This document shows, piece by piece, positions 17,079 to 26,588 of a stretch of DNA of 64,000 nucleotides. The stretch's first letter is position 1. Every line of letters starts with the position of its first letter. Under the pieces are notes generated by a model. It did not search any database. It was not told the DNA's origin and saw only the letters and a program-made list of their open reading frames with translations. Both the position numbers and the translations under genes were made by a program. This DNA is from Ruminococcus flavefaciens (GTDB lineage Bacteria > Bacillota > Clostridia > Oscillospirales > Ruminococcaceae), in assembly GCA_004554385.1 (NCBI GenBank), contig SFMO01000023.1, positions 13,232 to 77,231 on the forward strand, read 5' to 3'.

Positions 17079-18365
17079 TCAGTCTTCAAATCTTACCTTG
17101 ATAGCGTTAGCGTGAGCAGTAAGTCCCTCGCGCTCTGCAATAAGAACAATGTCGTCCTTTGCCTTTCTGAGAGCGTCCTCAGTGTAATAGGTATAAGCAG
17201 TACGCTTTGTAAAGCTTGCAACTCCGAGAGGCGAGAAGAAACGCGCAGTACCGCTTGTAGGAAGAACGTGGTTAGGTCCTGCATAATAGTCTCCGAGAGG
17301 CTCGGAAGCATAGTGACCAAGGAAGATCGAACCTGCGTTGTCAAGGCTTCCGAGAAGCTCGAACGGATTCTCCATAAGAACTTCAAGGTGCTCGGGAGCT
17401 ATCTCGTTTGCAAGCTCCACACACTTTTCACGGCTGTCAGCAATAATGACAGCGCCGTAGTCCTCAAGTGACTTTTCGATTATATTCTTTCTTGAGAGAT
17501 ATTCCTTCTGGCGGTCTATCTCCTTTATAGTCTCGTCTGCAAGCTTCTCGCTTGTAGTTACCATAATTGCGGAAGCAAGCACATCGTGCTCAGCCTGTGA
17601 CATAAGGTCGGCAGCTGCAAACTTCGGATTTGCTGTGTCGTCAGCGATTACAAGTATCTCGCTTGGACCTGCTATCATGTCGATATCAACTACACCATAG
17701 AGAAGCTTCTTTGCTGTAGCAACATAGATATTTCCCGGACCTACTATCTTATCGCATTTAGGTATTTCTTCTGTCCCATAAGCAAGTGCAGCAATAGCCT
17801 GTGCACCGCCTGAAAGGAACACTCTGTCAACACCGCAGATAGCTGCTGCAACAAGTATATCCTTGTTTGGTGTACCGTCCTTCAGCGGCGGAGTTACCAT
17901 GATGATCTCCTTAACGCCTGCGATCTTTGCAGGGATGGCATTCATAAGAACGCTTGAAGGATAAGCAGCTGTACCGCCGGGAACATAGAGTCCTACTCTG
18001 TGGAGACCGCGGACACGCTGTCCCATGATAACGCCGTTCTCCTTGGGAGATATAAAGCTCTGCTCCACCTGTCTCTGGTGGAAATCGGCAATATTCTCCT
18101 GGGCATTCAGAAGAGCGTCAACAAACTCCTGATCTGCCTCTGTGAGAGCATCATTTATGACCTCTCTCGGAACTTCGTAATACTGGGGCAGACTGCCGTC
18201 AAACTTGAGAGTATAGTTCTTGACAGCCTCGTCGCCGTTTTCTTTTACGTTCTCGATTATCTCTGAAACGACCTCTGTGACCTTCTTGTTGGTCTCGCCG
18301 CTTCTCTTTTTGAGATCGCTGAGAAATGCGACCTCGTCGGTACCGTTTGCAAATATTTTTTTCAT
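17079..18365 (-). CDS. hisD: Histidinol dehydrogenase HisD
   Basis: 428 residues. It performs the last two NAD-dependent oxidations from histidinol to histidine and is a zinc enzyme. The family blocks are AGPSEILVIADD, LMSQAEHD, and GPNHVLPTSGTARF. The ATG overlaps the hisG stop by one base. Length is normal. Confidence 0.98.
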   Translation of the reverse strand: MKKIFANGTDEVAFLSDLKKRSGETNKKVTEVVSEIIENVKENGDEAVKNYTLKFDGSLPQYYEVPREVINDALTEADQEFVDALLNAQENIADFHQRQVEQSFISPKENGVIMGQRVRGLHRVGLYVPGGTAAYPSSVLMNAIPAKIAGVKEIIMVTPPLKDGTPNKDILVAAAICGVDRVFLSGGAQAIAALAYGTEEIPKCDKIVGPGNIYVATAKKLLYGVVDIDMIAGPSEILVIADDTANPKFAAADLMSQAEHDVLASAIMVTTSEKLADETIKEIDRQKEYLSRKNIIEKSLEDYGAVIIADSREKCVELANEIAPEHLEVLMENPFELLGSLDNAGSIFLGHYASEPLGDYYAGPNHVLPTSGTARFFSPLGVASFTKRTAYTYYTEDALRKAKDDIVLIAEREGLTAHANAIKVRFED

Positions 18366-18994
18366 CAGAGATTCTCCTCAATAAGTGTAATAAGTCTGTC
18401 TATTTCAGCGTGTCTCATTTTGAGACTAACAGTGTTTGCGATAAGTCTTGCAGAGATAGGAGCTACGTCCTCTATGACTTCAAGTCCGTTCTCTTTAAGA
18501 GTTGTTCCTGTCTCAACTATATCAACGATACCGTCAGCAAGCTCAAGGAGAGGTGCAAGCTCTACAGAGCCCTCTATCTTGATTATCTCGGTATCCATGC
18601 CCTTCTTCTCGAAGAAGCTTCTTGCAACATTCGGGTATTTTGTAGCGATCGTCTTTATGCCGTAGCCGCTGTAGAAATCATAGCCTTTCTTTGTAGCAAG
18701 AGCGAATTTACACTTTCCGAAGCCCAGGTCAACAAGCTCATAGAACTTGCCCTTCATTTCCATGATAGTGTCCTTGCCCACAACACCCATGTCGCACACA
18801 CCGTGCTCAACGTATGTGATGACGTCGTTTGCCTTTGCAAGAACGACCTCAAGGTTTGCATCGGGTACGGGAAGAATGAGCTTTCTGCCCTTTTCACGTA
18901 CAGCTGTGCAGTCAAATCCCAGCTTTTCAAGGAGACCAACCGTATCCTTTTCGAGTCTGCCCTTTGTCAGAGCAATTCTTATAGGCTTGTTCAT
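18365..18994 (-). CDS. hisG: ATP phosphoribosyltransferase catalytic subunit HisG (short form)
   Basis: 209 residues, the short HisG that lacks the C-terminal ACT-like feedback domain and needs HisZ. It commits PRPP and ATP to histidine synthesis. The PRPP loop is in DGIVDIVETGTTLKENGL, and the N terminus IRIALTKGRLEKDT is typical. The ATG overlaps the hisZ stop by four bases (ATGA). Confidence 0.98.
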   Translation of the reverse strand: MNKPIRIALTKGRLEKDTVGLLEKLGFDCTAVREKGRKLILPVPDANLEVVLAKANDVITYVEHGVCDMGVVGKDTIMEMKGKFYELVDLGFGKCKFALATKKGYDFYSGYGIKTIATKYPNVARSFFEKKGMDTEIIKIEGSVELAPLLELADGIVDIVETGTTLKENGLEVIEDVAPISARLIANTVSLKMRHAEIDRLITLIEENL

Positions 18995-20187
18995 ATGTTT
19001 ACCTCCTTGCTTTCACCATCTATAACGACTACCTTGGCTATCTTCTTTTCCATAGCATATTCACGGACACTTTCAAGGTCGTCAAAGAGAGCGTTCTCAA
19101 CAATGAGTCCCTGTTCACGGAGCTCTCTTGCTGCCTTCAAGGCAGCTACCTCACAGCCGTCCTCAGCATATACTATAACGTCAGCCTTTGGCTCGGCAGG
19201 AAGAACATCGCTCTTTTCCACAAGCTTTGCCACAGCGTTGATATTTACTGCAAAGCCGATAGCAGGAACGTCGTAGCCGAATTCCGAGATAAGCTTGTCA
19301 TAGCGTCCGCCTGAGAGGACCTCCTCGCCGTGTCCCTGGAGATAGCCCTTTATGATAAGACCTGTGTAGTAATCGGTCTTGTTTACCAGTCCGAGGTCAA
19401 CTGTTATTGAACCGTCACCGCCGCAGAGCTCTGAAGCATCTGCATAGACCTCTCTGAGCTCATCGAGGATACGCTTGATATTTTCATCGGGCATAAGCTC
19501 CTCAGCCTTCTCAAATACCTCTTCTCCGCCGAAAAGTGCAGGGAGCTTCTTGAGAGCAGCTGTTACGGGAGTATTGCCGAAGCTGTCAAGGAGGTCATTG
19601 AGTGCCGGGAAATTCTTGTTTTCGATAAGCTTTCTGATGTTCTCCTTGTCCTTGTCGGAAGCGTCAAGCTTGCTTACGAGCTCCTTGAATATTCCGATAT
19701 GACCAAGCTCAAGTGAGAACTCCATACCAAAGGAGCTGAGTGAATCAACCGCAGTTGAGATGACCTCAAGGTCAGCCATTTTAAGCTGTGAGCCGATGAG
19801 CTCGATACCTGCCTGTACTACCTCATCGCTTCTTCCCTTAAGAGAAGGCTCTGTAGTGTATACAGCCTGAGCGTAGCAAAGCTTCAGAGGAAGAACAGCA
19901 TCTCTCAGACGAGTTGCAACTATTCTTGCGATAGGCATTGTGGTATCGGGACGCATTACCAGCAGTCTGCCCTTGCTGTCTGTGAGCTTATACAGGTTCT
20001 CCTGCGGGAAATAGCGTGAATTGAGATTGAATACATCAAAGAACTCAAGTCCGGGGGTGATTGTCTCACTGTAGCCGCGGCTCCTGAAAAGTCCCATGAG
20101 GGTATTCTCTATATTTCGTCTGATTATGCACTCTCCGAAGAGAAGGTCCTTAGTACCCTCGGGAGTGATAAGGTCATAATTTTTCAT
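18991..20187 (-). CDS. hisZ: ATP phosphoribosyltransferase regulatory subunit HisZ
   Basis: 398 residues, homologous to the catalytic core of histidyl-tRNA synthetase (PEGTKDLLFGECIIRR, MRPDTTMPIARIVATR, GGRYDKLISEFG). It lies directly before a short HisG, which identifies it as HisZ rather than HisS. In such pairs HisZ gives histidine feedback control. It is first gene of the operon, with AAGGAGG upstream of the ATG. Confidence 0.95.
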   Translation of the reverse strand: MKNYDLITPEGTKDLLFGECIIRRNIENTLMGLFRSRGYSETITPGLEFFDVFNLNSRYFPQENLYKLTDSKGRLLVMRPDTTMPIARIVATRLRDAVLPLKLCYAQAVYTTEPSLKGRSDEVVQAGIELIGSQLKMADLEVISTAVDSLSSFGMEFSLELGHIGIFKELVSKLDASDKDKENIRKLIENKNFPALNDLLDSFGNTPVTAALKKLPALFGGEEVFEKAEELMPDENIKRILDELREVYADASELCGGDGSITVDLGLVNKTDYYTGLIIKGYLQGHGEEVLSGGRYDKLISEFGYDVPAIGFAVNINAVAKLVEKSDVLPAEPKADVIVYAEDGCEVAALKAARELREQGLIVENALFDDLESVREYAMEKKIAKVVVIDGESKEVNI

Positions 20188-20231
20188 CAGTAACCTCCTT
20201 GGTAATCACTTTAGTCTGCTAACATGATAAT

Positions 20232-20260
20232 ATGATAACATATTACTAAGCAAAAGTCAA
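20232..20260 (-). promoter_or_regulatory. SigA-type promoter of the his operon
   Basis: Minus strand: -35 TTGACT (20255-20260), 17-bp spacer and -10 TATCAT (20232-20237). The leader to the hisZ ATG is only about 35-40 nt. That is too short for a T-box or a His leader peptide with attenuator, and neither is seen. Confidence 0.8.
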
Positions 20261-20261
20261 G

Positions 20262-23200
20262 TTAAAAGAATGACATCTGTGTTGATTCGGGCAAATCACC
20301 AAATGCACCTATACTTTTCAACATATCGATTGTCGTTTTTGACGCTCCGCTCTCTGACTGGAATTCCTCTATTGACATGAATCCGCCCTTCTGAACAGCC
20401 TCGTAAATTCCCTTTGCAGCGTTGTCTCCTACACCGCTCATAGCCGAGAACGGGATCCTCAGCTTGCCGTCCTCAACAAGATAATCTGTGGCATGAGACT
20501 TGAACAGATCAATGGGCAGGAACTCATAGCCTCTTGACATCATCTCGTTTGTGATGAGAAGTATATCATAGAGGGCGCTGTCCTTGTTGGTCTTGTCGTT
20601 GCCGAGAGCCTTGATCTCCTCTATTTTTGCGCGTACTGCACCAATACCCTTTATTGCAAGCTCCGCATCGAAGTCCTCACCTCTTACGGAGAAGTATGTA
20701 GCGTAATATTCCAGCGGCATGTGCAGCTTGAACCAGCCCAGCTTTATGGCAGCTATAACGTAAGCAGCTGCATGAGCCTTCGGGAACATGTATTTGATCT
20801 TCAGACAGCTCTCGATATACCATTCGGGTACGTTGTGATCCCGAAGCATCTGTATTATCTCGGGAGTAAACTGTTTTGGTGCTTTTCCCTTACGTGTCCA
20901 CTCCATTATCTGGAAAGCCATTTTCGGCTCAACACCCTTATATAAAAGGTAAGTCATAATAGAGTCACGCGTTCCGATAACGTCAGAAATGGTACAAACG
21001 CCCTGATCTATCAGATCCTTTGCATTTCCCAGCCAAACGTCAGTACCGTGTGAAAGTCCCGAGATCTGAAGGAAGTCGCTGAACTTTGTAGGCTTTGCGT
21101 CAAGAAGCATCTGTATAGTGAAGCCCGTACCCATTTCGGGGATACCGAGACTTCCCGTCTTGCAGTATATCTCCTCGGGAGTAACTCCCAGAACATCGCA
21201 GTTAGTACACATACGGATAACATCGGGGTCAGATGTGGGAACGTCCTTGATCTTGATGCCTGTCAGGTCCTCAAGGTGCTTGTAGAGGGTAGGAACAACG
21301 TGTCCCAGCTCGTCAAGCTTCAGAATGGTATCATGGAGAGAGTTGAAGGTGAAGTGTGTTGTTATGATCTCCGAATCCGCAGTATCAGCAGGGTGCTGTA
21401 CTGGAGTAAAGTCATAAACGTCGTAATCCGACGGCACAACAACCATTCCTCCGGGGTGCTGACCTGTGGTTTTCTTGATGCCTGTACAGCCAATGGCAAG
21501 ACGTGTCATCTCCGCATTGTTCAGCGTTATGCCGTTCTCCTCGCAGTACTTCTTTACGTAGCCGTAGGCGGTCTTTTCCGCAACAACAGAGATAGTACCC
21601 GCCTTGAAAACATTGGATTTTCCGAAGAGCTTCTCAGTATATCTGTGAGCCCAGAACTGGTATTCATCGGAGAAGTTAAGGTCAATATCAGGCGCTTTAT
21701 CACCGTCAAAGCCAAGGAATGTCTCGAAGGGGATATCGTGTCCGTCACGGTTCATGTCCTTTCCGCAGTCGGGACACTTTTTCGGCGGCAGGTCAAATCC
21801 CGAGCCATAAACTCCGTCCAGCAGGAACTCGCTGTGCTTGCAGTTTGGGCATACGTAATGGGGCGGAAGCGGATTTACCTCGGAGATACCTGCCATTGAA
21901 GCCACGAAGGACGATCCGACAGATCCTCTTGAACCGACAAGATAGCCGTTCTCAACTGAGTTCCATACCAGCTTCTGCGCGATGATGTAAAGAACCGAGA
22001 ATCCGTGCTTGATAATTGACGAAAGCTCTCTGTCAAGGCGCTTGTCAACCAGCTCGGGAAGCGGATCTCCGTATATCTCATGGGCCTTGTCGTGAGTTAT
22101 CTTCACAAGTTCTTCCTCAGCGCCCTCGATAGTGGGGGTAAAGGTGCCCTTTGGTATGGGACGGACTACCTCGATCTGGTCGGCAATGGCATTGGTATTG
22201 GTGATAACTACCTCCTTAGCCTTGTCCTCACCGAGATACTCAAACTCTGCCATCATCTCTTCGGTAGTTCTCAGGTACAGAGGAGCCTGCTCCTCAGCGT
22301 CCTTGAAGCCCATGCTTGCAAGGATTATCTTACGATAGATAGCATCCTTGGGATCAATGAAGTGAACATCGCAGGTAGCACAGGTAGGAAGCCCCAGCCT
22401 GTCGCCCATTTCAACAATATAGCGGTTGAAGTCGCGGAGCTCGTCATCGTCCTTTGCAACTCCGTCACGCACCATGAACCTGTTGTTGCCTATGGGCTGT
22501 ATTTCGAGGTAATCATAGAACTTGGCAAGGTTGTCGATATAGTCCTGATCGCGTATATCAAGCATTGCCTGGAATATCTCGCCTGCCTCACAGGCGCTTC
22601 CGTAGATAAGTCCCTCACGGTGTTCGATAAGCTTTGATTTCGGGATAAGGGGCTTTTTATAGAAATATTCAAGGTTACTCAGGGATACAAGTCTGTACAG
22701 GTTCTTGAGACCTGCCTGATTGCGTACAAGTATGATGAAATGATAGCTTTTCAGCTTCTTTGTCTCGATCTCTCCCACAAGGGTATTCAGCTCCTGGAGA
22801 GTCTTGAAGTTTCGGTCGGTCTTTAGCCGTCCCACAAGCTCTATATATATTTTCGCCAGCATAAGAGCATCGTCTGAGGCTCTGTGGTGGTCGAACTTAC
22901 CGAGTTTAAGCTGTTTTGCCACAAGATTGAGCTTATGTCGTCCCATTTCGGGAAGCATGGACTGACACATTACAAGGGTATCTATCCATGTATACGGGAA
23001 ATCGATCTTCTGACGCTTTTTCACCTGATTTATCATATTTGTATCATAACGGGCGTTATGTGCAACAAGTACAGGATTGTCTCCGCAGAATTCCATGAAC
23101 ATGCGAAGCGCCTCAGCCTCGTCGGGGGCATTTGCAACATCAGCGTCGCTTATGCCTGTAAGCTCTGTTATCCTCTCAGGGATATGAAATCCGGGGTTGA

Positions 23201-24587
23201 CCTTGGTGTTGAAGCTGTCCACCACCTGGAGATTTTTCAGCTTGACCGCACCTATCTCTGTAAGGCGGTCATTCCGGAAGCTGAGACCTGTAGTCTCAAC
23301 GTCGAAAATGATTATCTCATCATCAAAGGAGCGGTCATCGTCGCCGTATATGACCAGATCACGCTCTATATCGTTGACAACATATGCCTCCATGCCGTAG
23401 ATCACCTTAAAGTTCTTTGGCATATTATACATGCAGTCAGGGAACGCCTGAACGTTGCCGTGGTCGGTTATAGCCATAGCCTGATGTCCCCAGCTTGCCG
23501 CCCTGTTGATAAGTGTAACAGGATCGGTAACAGCGTCCATAGCAGACATATTGCTGTGGCAGTGAAGCTCAACGCGCTTTTCGGGATAGTTGTCCATCTT
23601 AGGTATACGCTTTACCTTGATAAGCGAATTTGCAGATATAACAATATCTCTTGCATATGAGTCATAGTCAAGCTTGCCTGAAACAAGGAGAGTAGCTCCG
23701 CTCTTTATAGAGCCAAGCTTGAGCTCCTCAACCTCTTCATTCTTGGCAAATATCTTTATTTTCAGCGAACCGCTGTAGTCGGTGATGTCATATGTGACAA
23801 CAGTCTTTTCATTGCGGACTTCCTTGAGCTCTGACGCAAAAACATCTCCTACAACAACTACCTTTTCACCGAGGCGCTGTACCGCCTCACAGATAGGAAC
23901 AGGCTTTTCGCGTATAGCTCTTCCCTTGACTATCTCAGCCGACTCCGCATCGAAGTCCTTGTCGAGAGCGGTCACATCGATAGTAGCCGTCGGGATAACG
24001 GACTTCATTTCCTCGGCCTTTATCTCGTCGGGAGTCTTATCGGGAATGAGCTGACTGCTGTAATCAGGCATATCCGCTTCAAGACGCTCTATCATCTCGT
24101 CATACTGCTCCACACTTACAGAAGTATCACCGTCGAGAAGGACCTTGACCTTGACGCCGAACTGATTGTATATCAGTCTGGAAAAGCCGACACAGAAATT
24201 AAACTTATCAAGTATATCTCTTCCGCCGTGAACTATCCTTATACGGAGCTCGCCGTTTCCGAGAGATACGTCAGCATCATCGAGAAAACCGTTTACAACA
24301 GGGATATCGCGCTTCAAAAGCTTGATAAGTTCACCGTAGCAATCCATTCCGAATTTCTCAGAGGGATAACGGGGCGCAAGCCTTACCTGCTCCACCTTTA
24401 CGGCAGTCTCAACTGCTTTTTCAAATGCGAAAATATCTTCGCTTGGAACGACCTCGTCAAAATGTGCATGAAAGCGGATACTCTCAAGGTTTTCCGTATA
24501 AGTAAGCTTGAATATCTCTCCGCTGAGCACGCTTTCCGGCAGCTCCGATGTATATTCCTTCAGAAATTCGGATATTTTGACCTGCAT
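20262..24587 (-). CDS. polC: DNA polymerase III alpha subunit PolC (gram-positive type)
   Basis: 1,441 residues, the normal PolC length. Order: N-terminal domain, OB fold, PHP domain (HCHSNMSAMDAVTDP near 340) interrupted by a DEDDh proofreading exonuclease (IIFDVETTG near 420), then the second part of PHP, the palm/fingers core and the C-terminal region. The PolC-specific four-cysteine zinc module (CPNC and CPDC, about 910-945) and the catalytic motif PDIDLNF near 970 are visible. It is the replicative polymerase of low-GC Gram-positives. It is last in the pyrH-to-polC operon, and the his promoter begins at its stop codon. Confidence 0.98.
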   Translation of the reverse strand: MQVKISEFLKEYTSELPESVLSGEIFKLTYTENLESIRFHAHFDEVVPSEDIFAFEKAVETAVKVEQVRLAPRYPSEKFGMDCYGELIKLLKRDIPVVNGFLDDADVSLGNGELRIRIVHGGRDILDKFNFCVGFSRLIYNQFGVKVKVLLDGDTSVSVEQYDEMIERLEADMPDYSSQLIPDKTPDEIKAEEMKSVIPTATIDVTALDKDFDAESAEIVKGRAIREKPVPICEAVQRLGEKVVVVGDVFASELKEVRNEKTVVTYDITDYSGSLKIKIFAKNEEVEELKLGSIKSGATLLVSGKLDYDSYARDIVISANSLIKVKRIPKMDNYPEKRVELHCHSNMSAMDAVTDPVTLINRAASWGHQAMAITDHGNVQAFPDCMYNMPKNFKVIYGMEAYVVNDIERDLVIYGDDDRSFDDEIIIFDVETTGLSFRNDRLTEIGAVKLKNLQVVDSFNTKVNPGFHIPERITELTGISDADVANAPDEAEALRMFMEFCGDNPVLVAHNARYDTNMINQVKKRQKIDFPYTWIDTLVMCQSMLPEMGRHKLNLVAKQLKLGKFDHHRASDDALMLAKIYIELVGRLKTDRNFKTLQELNTLVGEIETKKLKSYHFIILVRNQAGLKNLYRLVSLSNLEYFYKKPLIPKSKLIEHREGLIYGSACEAGEIFQAMLDIRDQDYIDNLAKFYDYLEIQPIGNNRFMVRDGVAKDDDELRDFNRYIVEMGDRLGLPTCATCDVHFIDPKDAIYRKIILASMGFKDAEEQAPLYLRTTEEMMAEFEYLGEDKAKEVVITNTNAIADQIEVVRPIPKGTFTPTIEGAEEELVKITHDKAHEIYGDPLPELVDKRLDRELSSIIKHGFSVLYIIAQKLVWNSVENGYLVGSRGSVGSSFVASMAGISEVNPLPPHYVCPNCKHSEFLLDGVYGSGFDLPPKKCPDCGKDMNRDGHDIPFETFLGFDGDKAPDIDLNFSDEYQFWAHRYTEKLFGKSNVFKAGTISVVAEKTAYGYVKKYCEENGITLNNAEMTRLAIGCTGIKKTTGQHPGGMVVVPSDYDVYDFTPVQHPADTADSEIITTHFTFNSLHDTILKLDELGHVVPTLYKHLEDLTGIKIKDVPTSDPDVIRMCTNCDVLGVTPEEIYCKTGSLGIPEMGTGFTIQMLLDAKPTKFSDFLQISGLSHGTDVWLGNAKDLIDQGVCTISDVIGTRDSIMTYLLYKGVEPKMAFQIMEWTRKGKAPKQFTPEIIQMLRDHNVPEWYIESCLKIKYMFPKAHAAAYVIAAIKLGWFKLHMPLEYYATYFSVRGEDFDAELAIKGIGAVRAKIEEIKALGNDKTNKDSALYDILLITNEMMSRGYEFLPIDLFKSHATDYLVEDGKLRIPFSAMSGVGDNAAKGIYEAVQKGGFMSIEEFQSESGASKTTIDMLKSIGAFGDLPESTQMSFF

Positions 24588-24621
24588 CTTAAAACTCCCT
24601 GTTTATATTCTCAATTCTTTA

Positions 24622-25659
24622 TCAGAGCTTTTCGACCTCTGCAAGAAGCTCCGGAACTATATCCTCTTCTTTTATCTTGCGCTGTGTGCCGTCCTTCTTG
24701 AATATGATAGCACAGCCGTCACCGCCTGCGATACCGACATCAGCTTCACGGGCTTCACCCGGACCGTTTACGATACAGCCCATAACAGCCACGGTAATAT
24801 CCTTGTCCATATCCTTAACAGCTTCTTCTACCATTTTTGCTGCCTTTACAAGGTCTATACGTGTTCTTCCGCAGGTAGGACATGAAACTATCCTTACACC
24901 GCCGCGCTTGCCGATACTTTTGAGTATATCCTTTGCAGCAGCTATCTCGCGGACAGGGTCATCGGTAAGTGATACTCTTATAGTCTCGCCAATGCCGTCA
25001 CAAAGAAGCGAGCCTATGCCTATCGCCGACTTGATAAGTCCCATGCGCTCAGTACCTGCCTCTGTAACTCCGAGGTGAAGCGGGTAATTACACTTCTGTG
25101 CAGCTAATCTGTAGGAGGCTATCATCCTGTTTACGTCCGAGGACTTTATGGAAATTACAATATCATTGAAGTCAAAGTGCTCCAGCATAGCAGCATGTCC
25201 CATTGCGCTCTCCACAAGAGCCTCGGGAGTAGGCGAACCGTACTTAGCCAGTATCTCTTTTTCAAGAGAGCCCGAGTTTACACCGATACGGATAGGAAGG
25301 TTTCTTGCACGGCAGGCATCGACTACCGCCTTGACTCTGTCCATACCGCCGATATTTCCGGGATTTATGCGTATCTTGTCAACACCTGCTGCTGCTGACT
25401 CTATAGCCAGCTTATAGTCAAAGTGTATATCTGCAACCAGCGGTATCTTTACCGCCTCCTTGATAGCAGGGATAAGCTTTACAGCTTCCATGTTAGGGAT
25501 AGCTGCACGGATTATCTCACAGCCTGCCTTTTCAAGCTCAACAGCCTGTCTTACGCTGCCTTCGATGTCGTCTGAGCGCATATTCAGCATTGACTGTATG
25601 TATATATGTTTTCCGTCGAGGACGCAGTCCCCCACCTTTACAGGTCTAACATTTCTCAT
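24622..25659 (-). CDS. ispG: 4-hydroxy-3-methylbut-2-enyl diphosphate synthase IspG (GcpE)
   Basis: 345 residues. It reduces MEcPP to HMBPP in the non-mevalonate isoprenoid pathway. The [4Fe-4S] cysteines are visible in SCPTCGRTR and MGCIVNGPGEA. The TIM-barrel half carries IQSMLNMRSDD and IRINPGNIG. Dxr of the same pathway lies two genes upstream, and UppS uses the isoprenoid product. Confidence 0.97.
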   Translation of the reverse strand: MRNVRPVKVGDCVLDGKHIYIQSMLNMRSDDIEGSVRQAVELEKAGCEIIRAAIPNMEAVKLIPAIKEAVKIPLVADIHFDYKLAIESAAAGVDKIRINPGNIGGMDRVKAVVDACRARNLPIRIGVNSGSLEKEILAKYGSPTPEALVESAMGHAAMLEHFDFNDIVISIKSSDVNRMIASYRLAAQKCNYPLHLGVTEAGTERMGLIKSAIGIGSLLCDGIGETIRVSLTDDPVREIAAAKDILKSIGKRGGVRIVSCPTCGRTRIDLVKAAKMVEEAVKDMDKDITVAVMGCIVNGPGEAREADVGIAGGDGCAIIFKKDGTQRKIKEEDIVPELLAEVEKL

Positions 25660-25672
25660 ATTCTCTCTCCTG

Positions 25673-26587
25673 TCATAGGGTTATTTTCGCACCGTCAGCT
25701 GTGATAACAGCATCAGGGAATATTGTTTTCAGCTCTTCCTCATATAATGAGGGCTCCTTCTCAGCAGGGCTGTAATGGGTGAGCCATAACCGTTTCACAC
25801 CTGCCATGAGGGCAATGCCGCATGCATCCTGCATGAGCATATGACATTTTTCGTTCATGGACTCCTTTTTTTCGGGAAGTCCGTACATACCCTCACATAT
25901 GAAAAGGTCGGAGCTCTCGGCAAAGCCTGCCAGCTCCGCGATGGGAAGGGTATCCGTTGTGTAGGTTATCTTTATGGGAGAACGCTTCTCACCTGTGACA
26001 GCCTCGGGAGCAATGCTCCTGCCGTCGTCAAGTATTACAGTCTCGCCGCTGTGCAGCCTTTTCCAGTACTCCACGGGAATCCCCAGCGCCTTTGCATTTT
26101 CGGGAAGAAAAGGCGGCTTACGTTCAAGCACAAGGCTGTAGCCCAGACAGCTGACCCTGTGAGATAAAGGCAGCGTCCTTATTTTCAGCATGGGGGCTAT
26201 AAACTCAGCCGACAGCTCAAAGGGCTCGTCCTCTGGCAGCCCGTGAAGTCTTACCTCATAGGGCAGAGCTCCGCAGACGCTCATAAGGCTTTTTATAATG
26301 GGGATACAACTCTGCGGAGCCGCTATATCAAGGGGCTCTGTACGGGAGCTGTTGCCGATAGAGAGCAGAAGCCCCGGAAGTCCCGTAACATGGTCAGCAT
26401 GACAGTGAGTAATGAGCAGGAGCTCTATCCTGCTCATTTTTAATCCGTGTTTTGCAATAGCGACCTGTGTACCCTCGCCGCAGTCTATGAGGACTGCCTT
26501 TCCGTTATATTCAGCATACAGACTTGTGAGAAATCTGTCCTTCAGCGGCAGCATACCGCCTGTTCCAAGTAAACAGATATCGGGCAT
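25673..26587 (-). CDS. rnz: Ribonuclease Z-like metallo-beta-lactamase protein
   Basis: 304 residues from the ATG at 26585-26587, which has AGGAGG 5 nt upstream; the longer frame to 26614 lies inside rseP. The MBL zinc site THCHADHVTGL (His61, His63, Asp65, His66), the N-terminal LLGTGGMLP and DCGEGTQ, and the later GTQV and SHR-type segments fit RNase Z, which matures tRNA 3' ends. Cys follows the first His where many RNase Z have a small residue. It begins one base after the rseP stop. Confidence 0.87.
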   Translation of the reverse strand: MPDICLLGTGGMLPLKDRFLTSLYAEYNGKAVLIDCGEGTQVAIAKHGLKMSRIELLLITHCHADHVTGLPGLLLSIGNSSRTEPLDIAAPQSCIPIIKSLMSVCGALPYEVRLHGLPEDEPFELSAEFIAPMLKIRTLPLSHRVSCLGYSLVLERKPPFLPENAKALGIPVEYWKRLHSGETVILDDGRSIAPEAVTGEKRSPIKITYTTDTLPIAELAGFAESSDLFICEGMYGLPEKKESMNEKCHMLMQDACGIALMAGVKRLWLTHYSPAEKEPSLYEEELKTIFPDAVITADGAKITL

Positions 26588-26588
26588 T

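Noticed and set aside
20188..20260. T-box or histidine leader peptide before hisZ
   Set aside because: The leader from the predicted start to the ATG is about 40 nt and has no stretch of His codons, specifier loop or terminator.
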